The notes under the pieces are model-generated. The model was not told where the DNA came from and searched no databases. It saw only the letters and a program-made list of their open reading frames with translations. Shown piece by piece: positions 43,258 through 52,052 of a stretch of DNA of 64,000 bases (position 1 is the first letter of the stretch; every line of letters begins with the position of its first letter). The position numbers and the translations under genes were made by a program. The stretch comes from a bacterium 1xD42-87 (GTDB lineage Bacteria > Bacillota > Clostridia > Lachnospirales > Lachnospiraceae): NCBI GenBank assembly GCA_003611805.1, contig RAYM01000039.1:1-64000 (forward strand). Reading direction: 5' to 3'.

Positions 43258-45612
43258 ATGCGCAGACCACTATGCCTGCTCGGGCTGGCATTTGTGATGG
43301 TTCTGCTTCTTGGGATAAATCTGATTCCGCACGAAGTGCCGGATTACGGCGGTCTGGACGGGAAAACGGTCGCCGCCGTGGGACGTGTGGAGCGGAAGGA
43401 GCACAGGATTTCCGGTTTTGAGGAAGTTCTTGTGGTCACTTTGGAGCAGGTCGTCATTCTGAAACCGAACCAGGTATCCGTTCTGAAACAAATCTTAGAA
43501 GATTCTGACACAGCCTATTTACATTCATTTGCTGCAGATTCCGTAAAGAAAACAGGAAAATATATAGAAGAAAACAGGGAGGACCTCTGCCTGACGGACA
43601 CAGAGGAGATCACGGGGATTTTATGCTATCTAGGGTCGGAGGAAAGCCCCGCCATGGGAAGCATGATTTTGGTGGAAGGGAAATTCCGCCCGTTTGCCCA
43701 TGCAAGAAACCCGGGGGAGTTTGACGCGGCGGATTATTACCGCGTTTCGGGGCAGCAGGGCAGACTGATGAAGGCGTCGTATCTGGCGGAGAGCGGCGGT
43801 TTTTCCGCCTTCCGTGAGGGGCTGTACCGTGTCAGGGAGTATCTGTCGCTCCTCATTGACGCATGTTACCCGGAGAAAGAGGCATCCGTTATGGGGGCGA
43901 TGCTCCTGGGGGAGAAGGCGACGCTGGATGAAGGAATCAAAAACCTGTATCAGCAAAACGGCATCATACATATTCTGGCGATAAGCGGTCTTCACCTTTC
44001 CATTCTGGGAATGGGTTTTCACAAGCTTTTACATCGTATGCATGTCCCTGGATTAGTTAACATAATATTATCCGTTGCGCTGATTTACTGCTACGGGATC
44101 ATGACGGGTATGGGTATTTCCATAGTCAGGGCATTCGTGATGTTCGGATTGAAACTGTGCGCAGACCTGTGCGGCAGAACCTACGATCTGCTGACGGCAA
44201 TGACGGCTGCAGCGTTTCTGATTCTGGTGCAGCAGCCGCTTTATCTGACGCAGAGCGGCTTTCTCTTCTCTTTTGGCGCGGTCTGTGGTATCGGGCTTTT
44301 GCCGTCGGTATCCTGCCATTTCCCTGCACTGCCTGACCGCTTTCCCAAGGGGAACCGCTTTTTGCAGGCGCTGTTTACGGGAGGCTGGATTTCCCTCTGC
44401 ACCCTCCCCGTGTATCTGTGCTTTTACTATGAATTTCCGCCCTATTCCGTGCTTCTCAATCTGATCGTGATTCCCTGTATGGGTGTGCTTTTCCTGAGCG
44501 GGGTTGCAGTTATGGGGGCGGCTGCATGTCTTTTGCCGCTTGGACGTCTGGCGGCAGTTCCAGGCGTCTGGATTCTGGGCTTTTATGAAAAATGCGCCAC
44601 GTTTGTCCTGAGACTGCCCGGACGGCGGTGGGTGACGGGGTGTCCCGAAAATTGGCAGATTATAGCGTATCTTGCGATTCTGGCGACGGCGGTGCTTTTG
44701 ACGGCGGGGAAGACGAAAAAAGGAGGAAAGGGACATTTCTGGTGCGCGGTTATCTGCGCAGTGGTCCTCCTGGGCTTTCGGATACCTCAGGGCTTCGAGA
44801 TTACCATGCTGGATATCGGTCAGGGCGACTGCATTTATCTGGCGGACGGTCAGGGCGGGCACTATCTGATTGATGGCGGCAGTTCCGACCAGAAGGAAGT
44901 GGAAACCTATCAGATCGATCCGTTTTTGAAGTTTCGGGGCGTGAGCCGGCTCGATGCGGTGTTTGTCACCCATTCAGACGCGGATCACATAAGCGGGATC
45001 ATGGGGCTGATGGAGGATTGTGGGGAGACGGGAATTGGGATCGGCTGTCTGTATCTGCCTGATCTGGCAAAGGAGAGCAGGGATGAAAATTATCTGGAGC
45101 TGGCGGCGCTGGCGCAGGGCTGCGGCATTCCTGTGCGGCTGCTTCACGAGGGAGAACGTTTACAGAGTGGAAAACTTATGTTAACCTGCATGCACCCGGA
45201 TGAAAGTTATGTAAACTCGGATGCCAATGCGGGTTCCGTCGTACTCTATCTGACTTACGAAAACTTTTCCGCTCTCTTTACGGGGGATCTGGAAGGGGAA
45301 GGCGAGCGCCTTGTGACAGAGAGACTGTCGGACATGCGCGGGACAAGCAGGCTTGCCGGGCGGATTACGCTGCTTAAGGTAGCGCACCACGGTTCGAAAA
45401 ATTCCACGGAGGAATCCTTTCTGGAAATGGTCAATCCGCGCATTGCGCTTATTTCCGCGGGGCGGAATAATTCCTACGGGCATCCCCATAAGGAGACGCT
45501 TAAGCGGCTTGCAGACAGGGAATGCCGGATTTATCAGACGCCTGAGAGCGGGGCGGTGACGGTCCGGGTGCGGCGCGGGAGCGTGTGTGTGGAAGAGTAT
45601 TTGGCGAAATGA
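43258..45612 (+). CDS. comEC: ComEC/Rec2 DNA internalisation channel
   Basis: 784 residues, full length. ATG at 43258 after AAGGAGGA. N-terminal DUF4131 region, then the Competence domain with many membrane spans (LLGEKATLDEGIKNLYQQNG, IHILAISGLHLSILG), and a C-terminal metallo-beta-lactamase domain (MLDIGQGDCIYL, FVTHSDADHISGIMGL, LLKVAHHGSKNSTEES) thought to degrade the non-transported strand. The HxDxDH-type metal site is intact in HSDADH. With comEA upstream the DNA uptake core is present; comFC or pilus genes are not in this window. Confidence 0.95.
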   Translation: MRRPLCLLGLAFVMVLLLGINLIPHEVPDYGGLDGKTVAAVGRVERKEHRISGFEEVLVVTLEQVVILKPNQVSVLKQILEDSDTAYLHSFAADSVKKTGKYIEENREDLCLTDTEEITGILCYLGSEESPAMGSMILVEGKFRPFAHARNPGEFDAADYYRVSGQQGRLMKASYLAESGGFSAFREGLYRVREYLSLLIDACYPEKEASVMGAMLLGEKATLDEGIKNLYQQNGIIHILAISGLHLSILGMGFHKLLHRMHVPGLVNIILSVALIYCYGIMTGMGISIVRAFVMFGLKLCADLCGRTYDLLTAMTAAAFLILVQQPLYLTQSGFLFSFGAVCGIGLLPSVSCHFPALPDRFPKGNRFLQALFTGGWISLCTLPVYLCFYYEFPPYSVLLNLIVIPCMGVLFLSGVAVMGAAACLLPLGRLAAVPGVWILGFYEKCATFVLRLPGRRWVTGCPENWQIIAYLAILATAVLLTAGKTKKGGKGHFWCAVICAVVLLGFRIPQGFEITMLDIGQGDCIYLADGQGGHYLIDGGSSDQKEVETYQIDPFLKFRGVSRLDAVFVTHSDADHISGIMGLMEDCGETGIGIGCLYLPDLAKESRDENYLELAALAQGCGIPVRLLHEGERLQSGKLMLTCMHPDESYVNSDANAGSVVLYLTYENFSALFTGDLEGEGERLVTERLSDMRGTSRLAGRITLLKVAHHGSKNSTEESFLEMVNPRIALISAGRNNSYGHPHKETLKRLADRECRIYQTPESGAVTVRVRRGSVCVEEYLAK

Positions 45613-45695
45613 GGGAAAAACAAGTTACTTGAAGGGTTTGCGAAAATGAAATGCGACAGTTGTTTTTTTGCGGATGACAGTTTATACTTTTAATT

Positions 45696-46697
45696 ATGAA
45701 AAAGTTAAATGAAGAAATCCGGGAAGGAACGTTAAAACAGGCATATCTTCTGTGCGGGGATGAGGCGTATCTGCGCAGGCAGTACAGGGACAGGGTGAAG
45801 AAGGCGCTTATGGGTGACGGCGATCTGATGAACCTGAACTGTTTCGAGGGAAAAGGCATCGTGCCGGGAGAGGTGATCGATCTGGCGCAGACCATGCCGT
45901 TTCTTGCCGAGAGACGGGTCCTTGTCATAGAGAACAGCGGTTTTTTCAAGAAGGGCGGGGAGGATCTTGCGGTGTATCTTGCGGACCCTGCACCCAGCGC
46001 CTATTTCCTGTTCGTGGAGGCGGAGGTCGATAAGAGGAGTAAACTCTACAAGGCGGTCGCCGCAAAGGGACGGGTGATCGAGTGCAAAACGCCCGACGAC
46101 GGTGTGCTGAAACGCTGGGTTGCGGAGCTTCTCATGAAGGATGGAAAGCGGATTACCCAGCGGGATCTTGACTTTTTTCTGGAAAAGACAGGGACGGATA
46201 TGGAAAACATCCGCGGCGAGGTGGAAAAACTGGTCTGCTACGCTCTGGAACGGGATGTGATTACGGCGCAGGACATCGAGGCGGTCTGCGTCCGGCAGAT
46301 CGGCAGCCGCATCTTTGACATGGTGGAGGCTGTCGCGGACAAAAAGCAGAAGAAGGCTATGGAGCTGTATTATGACCTGCTGACCTTAAAGGAACCGCCC
46401 ATGCGCATTCTGTTTCTGATTGCCAGACAGTTCAACCTGCTTTTGCAGGTGAAGGAGCTGAAGAACAAAGGGTGTGATACGCGCAGCATCGGTGAGAAAG
46501 TGGGGCTTAAGGGCTTCATCGCCGGGAAATATGTCAGTCAGGCGGCAAAATTTAAGGAGACGGAGTTGAAGCGGGCGCTTACGGACTGCGTGGAAACGGA
46601 GGAGGCAGTCAAGACAGGCAGGATGAACGACGTGATGAGCGTGGAGCTTCTGATCGTGCGGGAGAGTATGCAGCCGGGAAAAGAGAAAAGCCTGTAG
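45696..46697 (+). CDS. holA: DNA polymerase III delta subunit
   Basis: 333 residues. Clamp-loader wrench subunit that opens the sliding clamp. N-terminal EEIREGTLKQAYLLCGDEAY, LAQTMPFLAERRVLVIENSG, FLEKTGTDMENIRGEVEKL and the C-terminal PPMRILFLIARQFNLLLQ are standard for Firmicute HolA. The typical neighbourhood comEC-holA is conserved. No clear ribosome site before ATG 45696. Confidence 0.95.
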   Translation: MKKLNEEIREGTLKQAYLLCGDEAYLRRQYRDRVKKALMGDGDLMNLNCFEGKGIVPGEVIDLAQTMPFLAERRVLVIENSGFFKKGGEDLAVYLADPAPSAYFLFVEAEVDKRSKLYKAVAAKGRVIECKTPDDGVLKRWVAELLMKDGKRITQRDLDFFLEKTGTDMENIRGEVEKLVCYALERDVITAQDIEAVCVRQIGSRIFDMVEAVADKKQKKAMELYYDLLTLKEPPMRILFLIARQFNLLLQVKELKNKGCDTRSIGEKVGLKGFIAGKYVSQAAKFKETELKRALTDCVETEEAVKTGRMNDVMSVELLIVRESMQPGKEKSL

Positions 46698-46892
46698 AGG
46701 CTTGAGATGCACAGCTGTGAGAAATTTCTGGCTGTTGGCAGCGGCATGGAGCCGGCAAAAAGCCACAGGCAGGAAGATGTTTTCCGATGGGTGAAAAACT
46801 TCCGGTTGCGCAAAAGGGTATATTTACAGTACAATAGTGGATGGAATGATCATTTACCGTCATTTACTACGATCAGATATTGGAGGCATTAC

Positions 46893-47504
46893 ATGAGTAT
46901 GCATATTGTTTGTCTGGATCTTGAGGGCGTGCTGGTGCCGGAGATCTGGATTGCCTTTGCGAAGGAGAGCGGCATTACGGAGCTTAAAAGGACGACGAGG
47001 GACGAGCCGGATTATGATAAGCTGATGAACTGGCGGCTCGGCATTCTGCGGGAGAACGGACTCGGGCTTAAGGAGATTCAGGAGACGATCGCGAAGATAG
47101 ACCCGCTTCCGGGTGCGAAGGAGTTTCTGGACAAGTTGAGGCACATGACGCAGGTTATTATCATCAGCGATACCTTTACCCAGTTTGCGGGACCGCTGAT
47201 GGAAAAGCTCGGGTTACCGACGATTTTCTGCAATTCCCTTGAGGTCGCGCCGGACGGGGAGATAACGGGGTATAAGATGCGGGTCAAAGATTCCAAGCTT
47301 ACCACGGTCAGGGCGTTACAGTCTATCGGCTATGAGACGGTGGCAGCCGGGGACAGTCATAACGATCTGGCAATGATTCAGGCGGGGAAAGCAGGATTTT
47401 TGTTTAGGAGCACGGAACAGATAAAAAAGGAGTATCCGGAGATACCGGCGTATGAAACGTATGAGGAGCTGTTTGACGCCCTCAAGGAGGCGATTGGACA
47501 GTAA
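46893..47504 (+). CDS. thrH: Bifunctional phosphoserine phosphatase/homoserine phosphotransferase ThrH
   Basis: 203 residues; ATG at 46893 is 6 nt after GGAGG. HAD motif I is the ThrH-type CLDLEGVLVPEIWI; motif II IIISDTFTQFA; motif III Lys in MRVKDSKLTTV; motif IV AAGDSHNDLAMI. ThrH dephosphorylates phosphoserine and can pass the phosphate to homoserine, replacing ThrB. Homoserine dehydrogenase is encoded at 55.9 kb. Followed 41 nt later by a small protein gene. Confidence 0.93.
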   Translation: MSMHIVCLDLEGVLVPEIWIAFAKESGITELKRTTRDEPDYDKLMNWRLGILRENGLGLKEIQETIAKIDPLPGAKEFLDKLRHMTQVIIISDTFTQFAGPLMEKLGLPTIFCNSLEVAPDGEITGYKMRVKDSKLTTVRALQSIGYETVAAGDSHNDLAMIQAGKAGFLFRSTEQIKKEYPEIPAYETYEELFDALKEAIGQ

Positions 47505-47545
47505 TATGGAGCGGTACGAAGGAAAGGTGAAGGGAGGAATTTGTT

Positions 47546-47839
47546 ATGAAATGTATGCGTGCGGCTTTTGAGGTGGATGTGGAGAAATACGAGGCTGGAA
47601 AGGGTATGGAGGACGGCGTCGAGCTGTGGACGGATGTGGTGACCAGGGGCTGGTTTGTCACGGATTCCCTTGTCCAGATCAAGAAGGATAACGGCGCTAT
47701 TGTATGTCCTTATATCATTCATAAGAGAGGAAAGACATTCATTGCCGAAGGTGATTATCTTATTACCGAGAGTGACGGCTCAAGACATGTGTGCGGTGGT
47801 GATAAGATTTTCGACAGATATAAGCCTATCGAAGAATAG
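47546..47839 (+). CDS. Small protein of phage-type PGDYG-like family
   Basis: 97 residues; ATG at 47546 after AAGGGAGG. The C-terminal half (KRGKTFIAEGDYLITESDGS, then VCGGDKIFDRYKPIEE) follows the pattern of small phage and bacterial proteins ending in G-D-(W/Y)-I/L-x-G...KPxxFxxxYEP. Function unknown. Terminator follows. Confidence 0.65.
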   Translation: MKCMRAAFEVDVEKYEAGKGMEDGVELWTDVVTRGWFVTDSLVQIKKDNGAIVCPYIIHKRGKTFIAEGDYLITESDGSRHVCGGDKIFDRYKPIEE

Positions 47840-47873
47840 AAGAATTATGTAAACTAAATGGAAGGTGAAAAGG

Positions 47874-47917
47874 GACAGGAAATCTGAGAAAACAGATTTT
47901 ACTGTTTCTTTTTTATG
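47874..47917 (+). terminator. Probable intrinsic terminator
   Basis: ACAG-GAAATCTG pairs with CAGATTTT-ACTGT around an AGAAAA loop, then TTCTTTTTT. Confidence 0.65.
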
Positions 47918-47997
47918 CGCAAAATCTTTCTGACTCAATTGTCCCGTTTATAGGACTTATAAAATGCTATAGTGGTTCCAACAAGGGGGTGTGACAC

Positions 47998-48357
47998 ATG
48001 AAAAGGGGTTTAAGCTTGATAACGGCGTTTTTGGTTCTGGCATCCGCTTTCTGTGTGAGCGGGACGGTGATGAGCAGGGAGCGGCATGATTACACACAGG
48101 AAAATGAAAGGTACGCGCTGCTCGAGGATGCTTTCAGAGAGCGGGCGAAAGGGATTCTGGAGGAGCGCGGATATCGAGACAGCGGCGTGACGGTCACATG
48201 GACAAGAGACAGTGACGGTGTGAGAAGCTATCGGGTCGAGATTCATCACAGGTGGATTGAAAGTCTTGATGAGGATGGAAGAGAGAGACTGACTGAAGAA
48301 TTGTGCTGCGGGGAGCTTTGCGTCGAGGTGGAGGAAATTTCCATTATTTACGCTTGA
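47998..48357 (+). CDS. Secreted or membrane-anchored small protein
   Basis: 119 residues; start at 47998 after AAGGGGG. N-terminal signal-like segment SLITAFLVLASAFCVSGTVM, then a charged helix (ENERYALLEDAFRERAKGIL) and a beta-rich domain with GVTVTWTRDSDGVRSYRVEI. Two Cys near the end (EELCCGELC) could form a disulphide. No family recognised. Its last bases overlap the -35 of the LexA-type promoter. Confidence 0.65.
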   Translation: MKRGLSLITAFLVLASAFCVSGTVMSRERHDYTQENERYALLEDAFRERAKGILEERGYRDSGVTVTWTRDSDGVRSYRVEIHHRWIESLDEDGRERLTEELCCGELCVEVEEISIIYA

Positions 48358-48405
48358 CGATTTAGAACGTTTGTTCTAAAATGAGAATACAGAACAAACG
48401 TTCTA
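48354..48405 (+). promoter_or_regulatory. Promoter with two LexA-like (SOS) operators
   Basis: TTGACG (48354-48359), 17-nt spacer, TAAAAT (48377-48382). The spacer holds AGAACGTTTGTTCT (48363-48376) and downstream lies its exact reverse complement AGAACAAACGTTCT (48392-48405). Both fit the Firmicute LexA core GAAC-N4-GTTC. Together they also form a perfect 17-bp inverted repeat, so a TetR-type operator is an alternative reading. Confidence 0.7.
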
Positions 48406-48423
48406 AAAACGGAGACATGCGCC

Positions 48424-48546
48424 GTGGCGAAAAGAAAGAAGCCACAGCAAAAACTATTTAGGAAAGAATTGCGGAGCAATTCTTTGGGCGCACACTGCCA
48501 AGTCTGCGCCGTGGATAGACATTTGCTTATTTTGGGATTATACTAA
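48424..48546 (+). CDS. Possible 40-residue protein under the LexA-type promoter
   Basis: GTG at 48424 is 9 nt after ACGGAG. The product would be basic at the N-terminus (AKRKKPQQKLFRKELRSNS) with a CQVC motif and a hydrophobic end (HLLILGLY). The same DNA can fold into hairpins (GTGGC/GCCAC; AAAGAATTGC-GGA-GCAATTCTTT; GCGCA/TGCGC), so it may instead be a structured leader. No family recognised. Confidence 0.35.
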   Translation: MAKRKKPQQKLFRKELRSNSLGAHCQVCAVDRHLLILGLY

Positions 48547-48576
48547 TAGAGAAAATTTACGAAAAAGGAGATTCCT

Positions 48577-49191
48577 ATGAGACATAATCCCAGACCGCAG
48601 GAGATGTACAGGCATTTTAAGGGCAATTTATACCAGATCCGCTGTCTTGCGAAGCATAGTGAGACGAGAGAACTGATGGTGGTTTATCAGGCGATGTACG
48701 GCACTTTCGAGATATTTGTGCGACCGCTTTCCATGTTTATGGAGGAGGTAGACCGTGGGAAATATCCCGGGGTGAAACAGAGATACCGCTTTGAACTTCT
48801 GCAGGATATGGAATACGAGGAACCGGCTGTTTTGCCGGAGCTTCCCGGGCGGAAGGAGTCTGACGTTTTAACGGCGGAACAGGCGGAAGATAAGCAGAAG
48901 GCATGTACTGCGGAGCCTGCAGAGTCTGAAATGATTCCGGCTGGGACAGCGCCGGAGGAAGAACAACTGAATATTGATCCTCTGGTGTTGGCGTTTCTGG
49001 ACGCGGATTCCTATGAGCAGAAACTTATGATTCTCGATTCCCTTCATAATCGGATTACGGACGACATGATCAATACCATGGCGGTATCGTCAGATCTGGA
49101 GATTAAAGAGGGAGATTTGGAGGACAGATATCTGGAACTCAGGAATTGTCTGCGAACTTTTGAGAAATTTGAGTGCAACAGATTGAGATAG
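48577..49191 (+). CDS. DUF1653 domain protein
   Basis: 204 residues; start at 48577 after AAAAAGGAGA. The N-terminal 65 residues are DUF1653 (MYRHFKGNLYQIRCLAKHSE, then VVYQAMYGTFEIFVRPLSMF), a small beta domain. The remaining 140 residues are an acidic linker and a helical C-terminus (PLVLAFLDADSYEQKLMILD) not usual for the family. Lies 171 nt downstream of the double LexA-like operator with no terminator obvious between, so it may be damage-inducible. Confidence 0.8.
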   Translation: MRHNPRPQEMYRHFKGNLYQIRCLAKHSETRELMVVYQAMYGTFEIFVRPLSMFMEEVDRGKYPGVKQRYRFELLQDMEYEEPAVLPELPGRKESDVLTAEQAEDKQKACTAEPAESEMIPAGTAPEEEQLNIDPLVLAFLDADSYEQKLMILDSLHNRITDDMINTMAVSSDLEIKEGDLEDRYLELRNCLRTFEKFECNRLR

Positions 49192-49216
49192 GCAGTTTTC
49201 TGTTTATATAAGGGCA

Positions 49217-49248
49217 CACCCCCGCCGGAGAGATCACGGATGGGGGTG
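49217..49248 (+). promoter_or_regulatory. Hairpin covering the ribosome site of the 5'-nucleotidase gene
   Basis: CACCCCC (49217-49223) pairs with GGGGGTG (49242-49248), the only Shine-Dalgarno-like sequence before ATG 49253. It may act as a terminator of the DUF1653 gene or limit translation. Confidence 0.4.
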
Positions 49249-49252
49249 CTTT

Positions 49253-50194
49253 ATGGCTTACGAACTGGAAAACAAACTCGTGGTGGGCGTTTCGTCCAGA
49301 ACTTTGTTTGATCTGACATTTGAAAATAAAATATTTGAGGAAGAGGGCATGGAGGCGTACAGCCGCTATCAGATGGAGCACGAAGACGAACTGCTTCAGC
49401 CTGGTCCCGGTTTCCCGCTGGTGCGTGCGCTTTTAAATCTGAATGAACTGCCCGGCATGGAAGGGCGTGTGGAAGTGATTATTATGTCCAGAAACAGCCC
49501 GGGCACGTCGTTGCGTGTCTTTAAGGCGATCGAGTATTACGGGCTGCGGATCACCCGGGCCGTACTGTCGGGAGGCGCCTCGCTCGCCCCATATCTGGAG
49601 GCGTTTAAGACAGATCTCTTTCTGTCGGCATGGGAGGAGGATGTGCAGCGTGCCGTCGACTCGAACATTGCGGCAGGCATCATCTGTACGGAAGGAATTT
49701 CGACCTATGACTGCGAGCACAGGATCAGACAGATCAGAGTGGCATTCGATGGCGATGCGGTTCTCTTTTCGGATGAGTCGGAGAGAATTTTTCAGGAGAA
49801 AGGACTTGAGGCGTTCGAGGAGAATGAGAGGCGGAATGCGGATAATCCTTTACAGGCGGGGCCTTTTGCGAAGTTTTTAAAGACGCTGTCCGAGCTGCAG
49901 AGAAACTATCCGCAGGACGAGAGCCCGATCAGGACCGCGCTCGTCACTACGAGGTGCGCGCCGGCTCACGAGCGTGTTATCCGCACGCTGCGGGCGTGGG
50001 ATGTGCGCATCGACGAGGTGTTCTTTCTGGGAGGCATTCGAAAGAAGGATGTACTGCACGCTTTCGGCGCGCACATATTCTTTGATGACCAGTCAGCCCA
50101 TACGCTCCCGGCTTCCGAGGTGGTGCCTGCGGCGCGGGTACCCTATAGAAATAGAGAAGCTGCCGTTGAGATAGAGAAAAAGGATAGCAGCTAA
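49253..50194 (+). CDS. Cytosolic 5'-nucleotidase (NT5C1-like)
   Basis: 313 residues. Matches the bacterial 5_nucleotid family related to eukaryotic cytosolic 5'-nucleotidase I, which dephosphorylates AMP and other nucleotides: LVVGVSSRTLFDLTFEN at the start, VEVIIMSRNSPGTSLRVFKA, SGGASLAPYLEAFKTDLFLS, RVAFDGDAVLFSDESE and VFFLGGIRKKDVLHAFGAHI. HAD-like DxD pairs are in the AFDGDAV motif. Complete and without signal peptide. Confidence 0.9.
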   Translation: MAYELENKLVVGVSSRTLFDLTFENKIFEEEGMEAYSRYQMEHEDELLQPGPGFPLVRALLNLNELPGMEGRVEVIIMSRNSPGTSLRVFKAIEYYGLRITRAVLSGGASLAPYLEAFKTDLFLSAWEEDVQRAVDSNIAAGIICTEGISTYDCEHRIRQIRVAFDGDAVLFSDESERIFQEKGLEAFEENERRNADNPLQAGPFAKFLKTLSELQRNYPQDESPIRTALVTTRCAPAHERVIRTLRAWDVRIDEVFFLGGIRKKDVLHAFGAHIFFDDQSAHTLPASEVVPAARVPYRNREAAVEIEKKDSS

Positions 50195-50282
50195 AGAGTT
50201 GATCTTTGCACGGGGATCGGAATCGGAAATGGATGAAGAGACAGGTTCGTGTGCAGAGGCAGCGTTGAAGGAATGACAGGAT

Positions 50283-52052
50283 ATGAAATACACAGAGATT
50301 GTCGCCGCTGAATTTATAGAGCGTCCGAATCGTTTTATCGCCTATGTGGAACTGATGGGCGAGAGGACGAAGGTGCATGTGAAAAATACAGGCAGATGCC
50401 GGGAACTTCTGACGGATCATGCGAAGGTATATCTGGAGAGGAGCAGGAACGAAACCCGTTCCACCGCATACGATCTTGTGGCGGTGGAGAAAGAAGGACG
50501 TCTGGTCAACATGGACTCCAATGCGCCGAACAAGGTTGTGGGCGAGTGGCTGCGTGCAGGCGGGCTCTACAGGGATGTCAGCCTGGTCAGACCGGAGAAG
50601 ACGTTTGGAAGCTCACGTTTCGACTTTTATGTGGAGAGCGAGTCCGGAAAGAAGGCTTTTATCGAGGTCAAGGGTGTGACTCTGGAGCGGGAGGGCGTAG
50701 CGGCATTTCCCGATGCGCCTTCCGAGCGCGCGGTCAGGCATGTGGAGGAGCTGATTATGGCATGCGGACAGGGGTATGAGGCGTATCTTCTGTTTGTGAT
50801 TCAGATGAAGGGCGTCTGCTGTGTGGAGCCGAACTGGGATACCCAGCCGGCGTTTGGCGAAGCGCTTAAACGTGCCAGAAGAGAAGGTGTCCGGCTGCTT
50901 GCTTATGACTGTCTTGTGAGGGAGGACAGCATGGAGATGGATGCCCCACTGCCGGTTTTTCTGGACAGCCTTGACAGGATTGCAGAGCCCCTTCTTGCAT
51001 GGTATGATGCGGGCAGGCGGATTCTGCCATGGAGGGAGGAACCGACGCCCTATCATGTATGGCTCTCGGAAATTATGCTGCAGCAGACCAGAGTGGAGGC
51101 AGTGAAACCCTATTATGACCGCTTTTTGCAGGCGCTGCCTGATATCGGCAGTCTGGCGGCTGTGGAGGAGGAGAAACTTCTCAAACTCTGGGAAGGTCTG
51201 GGGTATTACAACCGTGCCAGAAATTTAAAAAAAGCGGCGGAGATAATCGTCTCGGAGTATGGCGGAGAGATGCCGGACGACTTTGAGAAAATACAGTCGC
51301 TCCCGGGAATTGGAAGCTACACGGCGGGCGCGGTTTCTTCTATCGCATTCGGGAGGGCGTACCCTGCGGTGGACGGCAATGTGCTGCGGATCCTCTCGCG
51401 GCTGCGGGCGGATGGGCGTGATATTTTGAATGCGAAGGTGAAAAAGTCCGTGGAGGATGAATTGTTTGGCGTGATGCCATGCGATCGTCCCGGTGACTTC
51501 AATCAGGCGCTTATGGAACTCGGAGCGATGGTATGCATACCGAACGGCGCGCCCAAATGTGAGGAGTGCCCGTGGAAAGAACTCTGCCTTGCGAGGGCGG
51601 AGGGACGGACGGCAGATTTCCCGAAGAAAGCGAAAAAGAAGCCGAGAAGCATTGAGGAAAAGACCGTTCTGGTGATACAGGATGCGGAGCGGGTGGCGCT
51701 ACGCAAAAGACCGGAGAGAGGGCTGTTGGCAGGCATGTATGAATTTCCTTCTCTGGAGGGACACTGTGAGGAGACAGAGGTCAGCGCCTATCTCAAAGGG
51801 ATCGGTCTTTCACCGATCAGAATCCGCAGACTTCCTCCTGCAAAACATGTGTTTACCCACAAAGAATGGCACATGAGCGGGTATCTGGTCCGTGTGGATG
51901 AGCTTGCGACGAAAGGGCAGGGACAGGAGATGGAAGGTTTTGTTTTTGTTGAACCGGAGCAGACGCGGACAGATTACCCGATTCCCTCAGCGTTTGCCGC
52001 CTATGCGGAGCGGGTGGAGATGAGACGCGGGACGGGAAAACGGCAGCAGTGA
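50283..52052 (+). CDS. SfsA-MutY fusion: SfsA nuclease domain plus A/G-specific adenine glycosylase
   Basis: 589 residues in a single open frame. Residues 1-222 are a complete SfsA (NRFIAYVELMGERTKVHVKN, GRCRELL, RFDFYVES, KAFIEVKGVTLE with the PD-(D/E)xK-like residues). Residues 228-589 are MutY: RILPWREEPTPYHVWLSEIM with catalytic Glu263, HhH LPGIGSYTAGAV (340-351), catalytic Asp364 in AVDGNVLRI, Fe-S cysteines C418, C426, C429 and C435, and a C-terminal NUDIX-like 8-oxoG recognition domain (LLAGMYEFPSLEG; KHVFTHKEWHM). MutY removes A opposite 8-oxoguanine; SfsA proteins are reported to have DNA/RNA nuclease features. ATG at 50283 after AAGGAA. Confidence 0.95.
   Translation: MKYTEIVAAEFIERPNRFIAYVELMGERTKVHVKNTGRCRELLTDHAKVYLERSRNETRSTAYDLVAVEKEGRLVNMDSNAPNKVVGEWLRAGGLYRDVSLVRPEKTFGSSRFDFYVESESGKKAFIEVKGVTLEREGVAAFPDAPSERAVRHVEELIMACGQGYEAYLLFVIQMKGVCCVEPNWDTQPAFGEALKRARREGVRLLAYDCLVREDSMEMDAPLPVFLDSLDRIAEPLLAWYDAGRRILPWREEPTPYHVWLSEIMLQQTRVEAVKPYYDRFLQALPDIGSLAAVEEEKLLKLWEGLGYYNRARNLKKAAEIIVSEYGGEMPDDFEKIQSLPGIGSYTAGAVSSIAFGRAYPAVDGNVLRILSRLRADGRDILNAKVKKSVEDELFGVMPCDRPGDFNQALMELGAMVCIPNGAPKCEECPWKELCLARAEGRTADFPKKAKKKPRSIEEKTVLVIQDAERVALRKRPERGLLAGMYEFPSLEGHCEETEVSAYLKGIGLSPIRIRRLPPAKHVFTHKEWHMSGYLVRVDELATKGQGQEMEGFVFVEPEQTRTDYPIPSAFAAYAERVEMRRGTGKRQQ

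Noticed and set aside
44068-44973. 301-codon minus-strand frame
   Set aside because: Lies within comEC; composition (Arg, His, Gln-rich) is that of an antisense shadow.
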